35,081 nt of DNA from contig NZ_JAGHQW010000055.1 of NCBI RefSeq assembly GCF_017744115.1, positions 1-35,081 on the forward strand, read 5' to 3'. Of the stretch, positions 20,551 through 31,800 are shown one piece after another (within the stretch, counting starts at the first letter, position 1; the number at the start of each line of letters is the position of its first letter). The notes under the pieces were generated by a model. It saw only the letters and a program-made list of their open reading frames with translations, had not been told where the DNA came from and ran no database searches. This DNA comes from Salinisphaera sp. G21_0 (GTDB lineage Bacteria; Pseudomonadota; Gammaproteobacteria; Pseudomonadales; Endozoicomonadaceae). The translations under genes and the position numbers were made by a program.

Positions 20551-21354
20551 ATGGGCGTCAGAAAAACCCAGGGTATGACATACCATTCATACAATCCGTT
20601 CAACAGCAGCGGCTCCATACCGAACGCACTGAATTACACCCAGGGCTTATACGACGATATGGGCCTTGATTTTGATTACGGCTTTGACACCCCTTCAGAG
20701 TACACCCGGTTTGATCAGGACCAGATCCGGGAGAACCTGTATCTCGATCAGCGAGAAGGTTATGCGGAGGATATGTTTCAGCTGTTTGACCAATACAGGC
20801 CACAGCTGGAACACATCGCAGACAATGCCGGGGTATCCGGCGCAGAGCTAAGCAACGCACTGGCCGACAGTGGTGCGCGATACAATGCCAACTATGACGC
20901 CATGATGGCAGAATCAAACCGGGCATTGCAGCGCATGGGCGTCAACCCCAATTCAGGCCGTTATGCAGCGATGACCACAGGCAATGCATTAACCAAAACG
21001 GCAGGCTATAGCGCCAATCAGAACCAGGTGCAGCAGATGGCCAGACAGCAGGATATGAATGAACGAATGCAGGCGGCGCAGCTTGGTTTGGGCATTGGCT
21101 CCCAGGGCGCGAATATGTACAACCAGATGGGCGCTCAGATGCAGTCTGCCCAGCAGTTCTACGACCAGATGGGCGAGCAGGCAAGGCAGTTTAACGCCTC
21201 CGGCAAACTGCAAGCCAACAACCAGCAGCTCCAGATGCAGAACCAGATATTCAACCAGGCGCAGCAGCGATGGGATAACGGTCTGCACATGAGCTATCGC
21301 ACCAACCCGTTAACCGGCGCTTCTGAACACGAAGAGTACAGCTACGGATTCTAA
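20551..21354 (+). CDS. Internal virion / ejection protein, gp14-like (267 aa)
   Basis: The protein is Gln/Asn/Met/Ala-rich (MQMQNQIFNQAQQRW, QQMARQQDMNERMQAAQLGLG) and largely helical, without a signal peptide. The segment AESNRALQRMGVNPNSGRYAAM is typical of small internal core proteins that are ejected to extend a podovirus tail through the envelope. A good AGGAG ribosome site precedes it. Two further ejection-type genes follow in the same direction. Confidence 0.7.
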   Translation: MGVRKTQGMTYHSYNPFNSSGSIPNALNYTQGLYDDMGLDFDYGFDTPSEYTRFDQDQIRENLYLDQREGYAEDMFQLFDQYRPQLEHIADNAGVSGAELSNALADSGARYNANYDAMMAESNRALQRMGVNPNSGRYAAMTTGNALTKTAGYSANQNQVQQMARQQDMNERMQAAQLGLGIGSQGANMYNQMGAQMQSAQQFYDQMGEQARQFNASGKLQANNQQLQMQNQIFNQAQQRWDNGLHMSYRTNPLTGASEHEEYSYGF

Positions 21355-21372
21355 CCCGGGAGGACAACTGAA

Positions 21373-22512
21373 ATGGGCGCACGATACGACGATGTAGGAA
21401 AGCTGGCCAATGCCGCTTATGAACAGCGGGTACTGGCGGTTAATGGGCTGGGACCCACCCGGCAGGAGCTGATCAATCAACGGTTGGCAGGGCAGAGTTA
21501 CGATCAGGGCAGGCTGAGAGAACAGGGCATCAAGAACGACGCCGCCGAATTTGCGCTGAACGAGGCGAAATACCCGCGCTATCAGCCAACGGCTTCTATG
21601 GTCTCAACCGGCGGCACTCGAACCAAAGCACCACAGCAGACAGTCACGATGCAGCAACCTCAGTCGGGCTATCAGTACAACATTGATTACCAGGCCGCGC
21701 AGGATGCAGGCAACTTTCTCAGAGCCCTGAAAGGGGAAACGGGGGACGCCACCAACCGCAAGCAGGGCCAGCCTGATCTGGATACCGCCTTAACCCTGCT
21801 GAACAAGACGCCCTATTCCAGTATCAACAATGCTACCGGGCTAAAGCTGGATACCGACGAACAGGGCAATCAGTTTCTTTCTATTCTGGGTGCAGAGCAG
21901 TCGGTACTTGGGCGCATGCCCATGACAGAGGTTGAACGTCAGCTGTCCAACCTGAACAGCTACGCCAGCCGTTACCGTGCGGAAAACACCCCGGCAAGGG
22001 AGGCCGTTCTTGGCAGCAAAGAGCTGGCTGAAGGCGCGGCAGCGGCCAGAGAAGCAGCTACCGACCCGGGTAATTTGGCCGGCATGGGCTATCAGTTGGA
22101 CGAATCCGGACGCTATGCCCGACAGGGCAAGAACGGAGGCCTTGAATTTTACGACGCCAACCAGGCAGGCCAGCAGGCTTATGATGGCTTTATGAGCCAG
22201 TACGGACCACAGGCAGCCGAGCAGCGCATTGCTTACGACCCGAGGTTTATGGAAACCCAAAGCGCACCACAGTTTGGCGGCTATGGTCTGGGCTTTGATA
22301 CCGCCAGCCGCATGAACCGCCAACCCGCTTCACCGCAGGACCAGCCCGACCCCGCTAAACTGGCGGCACTGCTGGCAGGCAGAAGCAACGGCAGCAGTGG
22401 TAATGATCATCTGCCTGCACCAAATGATATTGATCACCGGATACCCACCCGGGGTCAGGGTTATGCCGCTGCATCGGGCTATCAGCCAGGCAAGAGTTTT
22501 TACGGAGACTGA
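21373..22512 (+). CDS. Internal virion / ejection protein (379 aa)
   Basis: Unrecognised at sequence level. It is rich in Gln, Ala and Gly, with an N-terminal helical part (DDVGKLANAAYEQRVLAVNGLGPTR) and a long low-complexity, probably disordered C-terminal third. A GGGAGG ribosome site lies upstream. Its place between a gp14-like protein and the giant polyvalent protein suggests an internal core protein delivered with DNA. Confidence 0.62.
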   Translation: MGARYDDVGKLANAAYEQRVLAVNGLGPTRQELINQRLAGQSYDQGRLREQGIKNDAAEFALNEAKYPRYQPTASMVSTGGTRTKAPQQTVTMQQPQSGYQYNIDYQAAQDAGNFLRALKGETGDATNRKQGQPDLDTALTLLNKTPYSSINNATGLKLDTDEQGNQFLSILGAEQSVLGRMPMTEVERQLSNLNSYASRYRAENTPAREAVLGSKELAEGAAAAREAATDPGNLAGMGYQLDESGRYARQGKNGGLEFYDANQAGQQAYDGFMSQYGPQAAEQRIAYDPRFMETQSAPQFGGYGLGFDTASRMNRQPASPQDQPDPAKLAALLAGRSNGSSGNDHLPAPNDIDHRIPTRGQGYAAASGYQPGKSFYGD

Positions 22513-22724
22513 TGGACAAATACACCGATCGCATGCTTAACCGGCTGTTACTGGAGGTATGGCCTACTCCCAAGCCGGTTTGCGGATTCTACAAAGGCGA
22601 GTTCTATAAAGACTTTAAGGATGAGTCCAGAAGCCGCAGAGGTGAAAAGTACAATCGCCTGATACGACTCAAGCGCCGACTCCGGAACATACCCACCTAT
22701 CAAACCTTTCATAACTATTCATAA
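22512..22724 (+). CDS. Small basic hypothetical protein (70 aa)
   Basis: It begins in a TGATG overlap with the preceding stop. The protein is basic and aromatic (VCGFYKGEFYKDFKDES..., RLIRLKRRLRNIPTYQT). No family recognised. The coupling to the internal-protein gene suggests it is translated with it. Confidence 0.6.
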   Translation: MDKYTDRMLNRLLLEVWPTPKPVCGFYKGEFYKDFKDESRSRRGEKYNRLIRLKRRLRNIPTYQTFHNYS

Positions 22725-22745
22725 CTAAGGCAGCCCTTGCCGCTT

Positions 22746-22774
22746 TTGGCTTTCAGTATTCTGTTCAGTACAAT
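22746..22774 (+). promoter_or_regulatory. Candidate promoter for the giant gene
   Basis: TTGGCT (22746-22751) and TACAAT (22769-22774) are 17 bp apart. Just after the -10, bases 22777-22792 have the form CTG-N10-CAG, a weak match to a LexA box. The 113-bp gap 22725-22837 holds no gene. If real, the promoter would let the giant protein be made independently of the late operon. Confidence 0.45.
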
Positions 22775-22837
22775 AACTGTATGGATAGCCAGCCTGTATA
22801 AAAAACCAGACTCCACCAGAATTCAGGAACCGCTCTA

Positions 22838-25800
22838 ATGAATTGGGAAGAAATCACCCGCAGCCCTCAATACCAGCAAGCCGAAAACGACTACGAACGC
22901 GAGGTTATCCGTAACAACTTTATTCAGCAGACCGTGGATCAGTATGGCTGGAATGAACAGCAGGCGGCACAATTCCGCAGCGAGTTTGATAAGTACACCG
23001 CACCAAGGGGAGATGTCTATTCTGGCGAGCTGAATGATGCCTGGAACTCTATAAGGTCGGGTGCAGCATCGGCCACGGCGGATATGGCGCAGTTCTTTAC
23101 TGGAGGCACACCGAACGCTGTCAGTAAAGGCATTCGTGGTTATGCGGACGACTGGGCAGAAGACAGAAGCCCTTCCACCATCCAGGCGGTGGAAAATTTC
23201 GGGTTTGGTGAAGGGCAGGAGCTTACCGGCAGAGGCTTTGCCTATGGTGCATTATCGGGCCTGGGCTCCATGGCTCCCATGATGGCAGGCGGTGGTTTGC
23301 TGGGCAAAGGTTTGCAGTACGGGGGTAAGGCGCTATCCGGTTACGGCAAGGCAAAAAAGGCACTGGAGGCCGCAGATAATGTTACGGACGCAACGGCAGC
23401 AGCAGGCAGACTGGCCAAGCTGGATAAAAATATTGATCGTGCCAGCAGTGTGCTTGGCCACGGTACTGTTGGCGGCGCTATGGTGGGTGGTGGCGCAGGC
23501 AACCAGACCTATCAGGAAGTCATGGCGCTGGACGACCAGACGCTTCTGAGCAGCAAAGAGTTCCAGAACTACTACCGCCAGACCTATCAGGAAACCCCGG
23601 ACAACAAACGTCAGGCGTTCGATAAAGCCAAGGCGATGCTGGCTGAAGATCTGGCCGCAGGCGCTACCGCAAAAGCAGGCGGTATCGGTTTGGCATCCAT
23701 GGCGGTTCTGGGTCCGCAGCTTCAGAAGATTGTCACCGGCAAAGGGCCCCAGGGAATCATTAAAGGTGGTGCGGCCGGTGCAGGCACCGAAGGTGTGCAG
23801 GAACTCTTTGAAGGCGGTGGACAACAGTGGGCAACTAATACAGAACTGGCCGGTATTGATGGCCGTTCACAATGGCAGGACGTTGCCAACGTAGCGGCAA
23901 CCGGCGCGTTACTGGGTGCAGGTTCCGGTGGGGCGATGGGAGCCGGTGCTGGTGTATTCAGCCGGGGTAATCAGCAGCCGACGCAGGAGCAGCTGGCAGA
24001 AAACTTCACAGCCAATCAGCGAACCATGGCGGCAGCTGAGCAGGAAATCAGCCAGTTTAATACGGATATTGCCAACGCCAACCAGGTGCTGGCCAAAAGC
24101 AATGAAGATATTCGCTTCCTTGAAATGGAAATGCAGAAGGATGGCGCTGATACGGAGTTCCTGGCCGACCAGCTGAAAGAAGCCACTGCCGCACGGGATC
24201 AGGCCGCTGCCAACATCGAAGACCGGACCAGCCGAAGGATAGGCGCGTTTAACCAGATCCGGGATGTGGCTATGGCCAATGCCCGGATTCAGCAGCAGAT
24301 CAAGCAGGCAACGAGCCAGCCACAAACACGACCCGGGCAGAATGAAGAAACTCAGCAAGCCGACTGGCAGCAGTGGGGCAGTGACGGGGTAGACTACAAC
24401 CGTCCGGCAGGGCAACGGGAGGGCGCACAGGGCGATCAGTTCCGCGCACCCCGTACCAACCCATTTAATGATATGGGCGAGCAGCGCATAGGCCGTGATG
24501 ACGGCAAGCCGTTCAAGTCTATGGTGGAGCTTCAGGACTACGCGGACCGGATGAAGCTGACCCGCTTTCCATTTATGGTCCAGAAGGTCAACGGCGGTTA
24601 TGTTCTGGTAGGGATGCCTGATCAGGTGCAGCAGCAGGCAGAGCAGCAAGGCGCTATCACCCGTATCAACCCGCAGGAAGAACAGCAGAACAACAACTTT
24701 GAGCGTGTACTGGAAGGCCAATATATCCCGCTGTCTGACCTTATTCAGGCAAGGCAGGCGCAACAGGCCGCACAGCCCACGCTGACACAGCAACCACAAC
24801 AGCAAACCGCACCAAAGGCAGAAGCAGAGCTATTCCCATACCGTGGCGCAGCACAGGAGTTTATGCAGCGTAATGGCATCCAGGGTAATCCGGTGCAGCT
24901 GGATAATGGCTTATGGACCATACGACCACAACAAGCCGCATTGACCGACGAAAGCCGCTTGTATGTTGACCGTGACGGACGAGCCAGCGACAACCGCCAG
25001 AACCTTGCAGAAGATCAAAGGGCAAGACAACATCCCGGGTATCCCCGCGAGTCGGCTATTCAGCCTGAACCGGCACCTCAGCCACAACAACCCGTCCAAC
25101 CCATGGCACTGGAAGACCAGCGACGCACTTATGTAGATAGCCGGGGCAATACCGCTGACAACCTGCAAGCCATTAACCAGCAGGCCAGAATCGACCGGGA
25201 AAGCGCAGCCGCGCAGAACCACCCGGGCTATGCCTACACTGGCGATGATAGCGACTATCAGAAGTACTCTGAAAAAGCCTCACAGCTCAACAAATTGATG
25301 CGGAAGTTTCAGGGCGACCCCCGTGACAAGTCACATTTTTCTGAATTAAAGCAACTCATTCAGGAAACCAAACGCTTAGAAAAGTCGGCCATGGAGCAGG
25401 CCAAAGCGCGACGCAAGCCCATTGCTACCGTGAACCGTGTCAGCTTGCTGCAACAGGCCAGGGCTGCACTGGAAAGCCAGCGGATGAATGAATTCAATAA
25501 CCTGATGGCGGATATTCGTCAGACCAATCTGGAAGAACAGCAGCGTCTGTCCGGGCAGGATTCAGCCAATAACACCGCCTACGACAGCCGGTTAAGCAAT
25601 CAGCAATACCGGGAATACCTTGAAATGACCGCACAGGAGGTTGAGTCAGAAGCCGTTATAGCAAGAGCAAAAGCCAGAGAGGATAAAGGCAAAGCCGGAA
25701 AGGTAAGGGACGACGATACATTACTGACCGCTATTGGTCGTTTGGGTGGTCTGAGAACCGACACCGTAGAAGACTCTATAGCCGAAAGTATTCCGGTATG

Positions 25801-28800
25801 GGCAAAAGAAAACGGCAAAGGATTAGCTAGCCGCTTTGTCAAACAGCAAGGCGAAACCATGGACGATATGGGGCGCATACTGGCCGGTTACGGATACTTT
25901 GACAAGAACGGGCAGGAATACGGCGCTAACAGCTTGAGCGAGGCAATCTGGGAAGAAATCGCAGGACGCCCACGATTCTCTCAGGCCATGGGCGATTACA
26001 GTCAGGTAGCGCAGCAGCAAAGCCTGAGAGCAGCCAGTGGTGCCAGCAATGTCACCGCGCCGGCAGTCAGGGCAGCGCTGGCAGGAGAGCCACTGTCACC
26101 GGCTTACCGTCAGGAAGTGAGCCGGATTCTGGACGAGGCCGAATCAGACCCGTACTTTGATAAGCCGGAGTACCTGAACCAGCAGGCCGCTGATATTGAT
26201 CAGTCAAGGCAGGATAACGCTGTCACTGATGACTGGTATGATCGGATGGAGCCAGTCGCTATAGGCTATGCTGATGCTAAGACAGACCTTGACGCCAGCA
26301 CCTTTGATGGTGAAGACTGGGATTTAATCGAAACAGAAGCAAGAGAGCTGTCCACGCTGGCAGACGCACAGGCCAACGAACAATTTAACCAGGTAGAAGA
26401 AGATGGCGACACTGACCAGAGAACAAGCCCGACAGTACGCTATGGCGCTCAGGGAGTGGGAAGAGAAAACCGGCAAGAGTCGGTTCAGGGCCGACAATCA
26501 GAAGAAGCAGGCCCAGCAGAACAGCAACGTGGTACCAATCCGCAAGAAGTAGACGACTTCACTCTCACCGCCCAAACCGAGCAGGAGCTTCAGCAGCAGG
26601 CCGAGCAGCGGCAGGCCGCTGAAGCCGAAGCCCGCCAGCAAGAAGAACAAGCCCGACAGAAACGCGACGCCGACAAAGAGGCGAACGACTTTGTATTGTC
26701 TGGCTCTGACTCTGCCAGCGATCAGGCCGCAGCCAGGGGGCAGGCTGATTTGCTCGGAGCCAACTCCAAAGCATCGGAATCAGAGCCCAACCCTGAACCC
26801 ACCGAAGCCCAGAAACAGGCAGGCAACTACAAGAAAGAACACATTAAGCTGCAAGGGCTCGATATCAGTCTGGAGAACAAACGAGGCTCTACCCGTTCCG
26901 GCACCGATCCTGATGGTAACGAGTGGTCTGTTACCATGGCTCACGACTACGGCTATATCAAACGGACTGAAGGTGCAGACGGGGACCATATTGATGTATT
27001 CGTTGGTGAGAACACTGACAGCGAGCAAGTCTTTATTGTTGACCAGGTAAACAAGGATGGTTCCTTTGATGAGCATAAAGTCATGCTTGGCTTTACTGAT
27101 CGGGAGTCAGCGATCAATGGTTACAAGGCCAACTATCAGAATGGCTGGAAGGTAGGTGAAGTCACTCAGACCAGCATGGGTGATTTCAAGAACTGGCTGA
27201 AGAATGGCGACACGACCAAGCCTGCATCAAAGCAGCAGATTGAAGTAAAAGAGCTATCCAGCAAGGTAGACGACGACACCCTTAATAGCGAGTACCATTA
27301 CAAAGCCGCACAAGACGCCTTTCAGCACAGCAGCCGCAACGCGCCGCAATCCTATCGGGAAGGGTTTATCAGAACGGTTAAGGAAGTCTATCAAGCAGGC
27401 TTGGAGAAAGCAGAAACAGACCAGCAGAAAGCCGCCCTTGATACCGCTATTCAGCAATTCAAAGCCGACTACCTGGAAGCCGAGAAAGCGTACTTTGCTG
27501 TCCGTTCAGGCGTAGCATCCTCACACATTGCAGGCCGGAACAACTTCAACAGCAGACAGGCCGAAAAGCGGGGTAACGCCGATGATCGGGCTCTTGAGAA
27601 ACTGAACAACCGGATTAATGCGCTCAAGCCTGATGTGGCCCGCGCGGTATCGGATGCCAGGACACCGGAACAGAAGCAACGAGATACAGAAGCCACCGAG
27701 CAGAAGCGCAACCAGCAGACTGAGAACAAGCTGATTGAGGAACTGGCTAGCTACGCTGGACTGATTGCCGCACCGGGCATGGATAAAAACACCTTCCGGG
27801 GCAAGGCGCTGGAGTTTCTGAATAAGCTGCACAACCATTCACCGGAAGCCGCACAAAAGACGATGGCGACCATTGAGCAAACACTGGAAAAGGTGGGTGG
27901 TTATAAGAAGGTATTCGGAGGTCGTTCCAATCTCTATAAACGCTGGCAGGAGCTCAAAGGGGAGCCAGCTCAGCAGAGTGAAAGCAAGACCGGCAAGCCA
28001 GAGGCGAATAAAAAGCCCCGCAACCTGAAGACGGATAGCGCCAGTAAGGTATACAGCAATATCAATATGGGCGGTTACTCGATTCTGTCCGATGGTGCCA
28101 GAGTAACCATTACGGGGAGTAATGGTGAAGCCATTGCACAGATAGAAACCGAAGACGGGACTATCTACCAACAGCAGGGAGAAAGCATACAAGGCAGCAG
28201 TGTTAATAACGCCATTAAAAAGCTGTTATCCGATTACTTCAAAGGAAAGGCTAAGCCAGTAGAGGACAACACTGAACCCACTCCACCCAAAGGCAGCAAG
28301 CCGCAAACAGAGAGCCAGTCAGAACAGAAGTCTGAAGGCCAGCCCGCAAAACAGGAAGCAGGGCAAAGAACGCCGGACTGGAGCAAGGCCACCATCAACG
28401 AAGCCTTTGACGGTATCAGCTCCATGATGGACGGGGAAATGTCATTCCCTGAATACCAGGCACTTGCCCAAGGTATCACCGGCAATATTGACGGGCTACG
28501 CGCAGAGTTTGCCAGCATGACCAAGAACAAGATCTTTGGTCGCATGGGGCGCTACTTTGCTGCATTCCATCGGGATGATAAGAAAGGCGCACTGGTAGAG
28601 TCTGCCCTTGAAACCGTTCTTAACAGCTTGAAGGTTGGCAAACGAACCAGTGACGGCCCCATTTCTTTTGAGCAAGTGATTCGAGGCGAGGACCGGATTC
28701 AGAAGCGTATCGACGCGATTAACAAGGTAACTGAAGACGACTACAAAGCCTATCTAGAGGACCGGAAGAAGCAAGAAGCCGAAGCAAAGCAGAAGAACGA

Positions 28801-31800
28801 AGAGCGACAAAAGGCACTTGATAACCCTGAGACACTGGAAGAATACCAGTACTTTATCGAACGCAAAGGGGAGGACGCATTAAACCCTGACCAGATGGAG
28901 CAGCTTGACGCCCTGATTACCGAGAAGCGTCTGAACAAAGAGCAAGAAGCCGACGAGAAAAAAGCGGAAGTCTCCGGGGTATCAGGCGACACCGCTTACA
29001 CCACCGCCGAGACTACTCACGCCAAGAAAGGGATACCCTTATTTGTGGCATCCCTGGACGGTCGGGTAGAGCGAGAACAGTTCAACGAGCTACGGAACAA
29101 AGCCAAGGCATTGGGCGGCTGGTATTCTGGCTTTAACAAAAACGGCGCTATCCCCGGATTCCAGTTTGAGAGCGACGATACCCGGCAGCAGTTTATCAAT
29201 GTACTGGCCGGTGAAATGGAATCTTCAAACAAGCTTGAGCAGAAGAAACAGACCGCACAGGAAAAGCGGTTGGAGAAGCTGCGACAGATGGCCGGAGAGT
29301 TTGAACAGGGTGGTGAGCAGGCGCTTAACGCTGACCGGAAAACCAACACCGCGAAGCGCGCCAGAGAAGCCGCGTCAGCATGGAGAGCCGCCGAGAACTC
29401 TATCAAGCATGGTCGTTTACTGCGTCAGATTGCCGAGGCAACTGAAGCGGGAATGGTCAAGCTGCTGTCTCGCATTAATGCCAACACCCAGCTTGAAGAA
29501 CTGTTAAGCATACGCAACCGATTAAAGTGGAATGCAGTATGGAAGAGCAGCGACCTGGTAGAGCGAGAGCCGGGCAGTGCAGACAACTACCAATGGAAAG
29601 AAGGCGTTACCGTTAATCAGATAGTCGCTGACGCCAATTTTGATCTGAGAGTCTGGACAAGCAAAGTAAAAGACCTGCTGGAAGCCATGAGCGAAACCAA
29701 AGGCTACAAGCAGGCAGCGAAAGGCATGCTCAAGGCAATAGAGAATTACCAGGAAGACTATATAGACCTGAACCACCCGGCATTGTGGCGGCACATTGAT
29801 AAACTGAAAACTTTCGCCAGAGAAAATAGAGGGGCAAGCAGCCGGTTACAATGGGAAGCCGAAGCAGTCTATGAACCCTTTCTGAAACAACACCGTTTAG
29901 CGCAAATGGGTATTACCGATGGAGCATCTTTACGCTTTGCTCTTAGAGAACTCTACGAAGTTGAGAAGGGCGTAGAAGCGGTAAAACGGGACCGGCTGAA
30001 AGAGATGGAGTTGGATTTAGTCGGCAGGAAATACCCTGGATTCTTCCCAACCCCGGACGCCACTATCGACACCCTGTTAGATCATGCCGACATTCAGCCC
30101 GGTATGAGTATGCTGGAACCGTCTTCCGGTAAAGGTGATATTGCCCACCGGATGAGAGAGGCCAACCCTGACGGAGAAATTACGGTTATCGAAATCCAGA
30201 AGGGTTTACGGGATTTTCTGGAAGCGCGAGGATTCCAGCCGGAAGGCGTGGACTTTTTAGAGCACGAAGGCCAGTACGACCGCATTGTTATGAATCCCCC
30301 CTTTGAAGAAGGGCAGGATATGGTGCATGTTCAACACGCATACAGCCAGCTTAAGCCAGGAGGTCGTCTGGTTTCTGTGATGTCGGCCACCAGTGGCGAC
30401 CGGCAACGCAAGCAGGACCAGGCGTTTAAGGAATGGGTAGAAGATAATGGCGGTGTATTTGAACCATTGCCAGAAGGCTCTTTTAAATCTTCATTCAGGC
30501 CTACAGGTGTAAACACCAAAGTTCTGATTATGGATAAGTCGGAGGGTGATAGCGCCACCAGTGACAACCGTTACAGACTGAACCGGGATAACGCCCGGGG
30601 CATCAACCAGACCACTGCCAACAAAGCAGCCGCCACCATAGGCGACCAGTTAGGCGTCACGGTGAATGTTGCCACGAACGAAAGCCAGCTACCGCAGCAT
30701 ATCCGCAACCAGATGGAGGCAGACGGGGTTAGCGGTGTTAAAGGTATCTTTGACAACCGTACCGGGCAGGCCTGGATAGTATCCAGCAACCTGAACGACG
30801 AAGCCGAGGCGATCCGTACCGTACTCCATGAAGTGGCAGGGCACCAGGCACTTACACAGATGCTTGGCTCTGACATGGACAGCATCATGGCGCGCATCCA
30901 TAACGATATGCCCGCCGATGTTAAGGCCCGGATCGGGAAGGACTACGCCAGCCAGCTCAAGGGCATGGACGCGCAGACCCGTAAGGCAGTGGTTGCCGAG
31001 GAATACCTGGCACACCTTGCCGAAACCAACCCGACCAGCAGCACCTTTAAGCGGTTTGTTTCCAAGGTTCGCCGTGTACTGAGAAAGCTGTTCCCGAATA
31101 TTCAGTGGACTCAGGACGATGTGGTTGAGCTACTGGAAGCAGCCCGGAAGAAATTAAAAGAAGGTGGTCCACAGGGACCGAAGGGAGGTGCGAAATCAGA
31201 TAGCAGCAGCACCAACCGTTACAGCCTGGCCGCCAGCGCCACCCAGGCCAACCTGTCCGATGATGTGCAGGGCGTTATGGATAAAATTCACGGTGGCAGA
31301 CAGCAGCAAGTCGGTATCGTTGACCGGGTTAAGCACTGGTTCAAGGATATGGAGCTAGCCAGCAAGGACGCATGGAAAGCCATCGGCGACAAATTCTACA
31401 CCGGCATGATTGACCAGTTTGACCCCATCGCCAAAATGGAAAAGGCGGTTAATGCTGGCAAGCTGAAAGAGGCCAAGGATTCAGCCTACAAAGCCACATT
31501 GAGAACCAAAAACCTCGACGGGATTATGACCGCTGTACTGGGCAAAGGCACACCCCAACTGAAAGACGGAAGTGTAGTAGTCCGCAACGGCTCAAAAGGT
31601 TTACTGGAAATCTTCGAGCCACTGGCCAAGGCCGGACAACTGGAAGTCTGGGAAACATGGGCCGCAGCAAAACGGGCGCAACGGTTACTCAATGAAGGCC
31701 GGGAAAACCTGTTTACCCAGGCTGACATTGACACCATTAACCGACACGTCAACGCACGACCAGAACTGAAAAAACAGTTTGAAGAAGCGCACAAACAATA

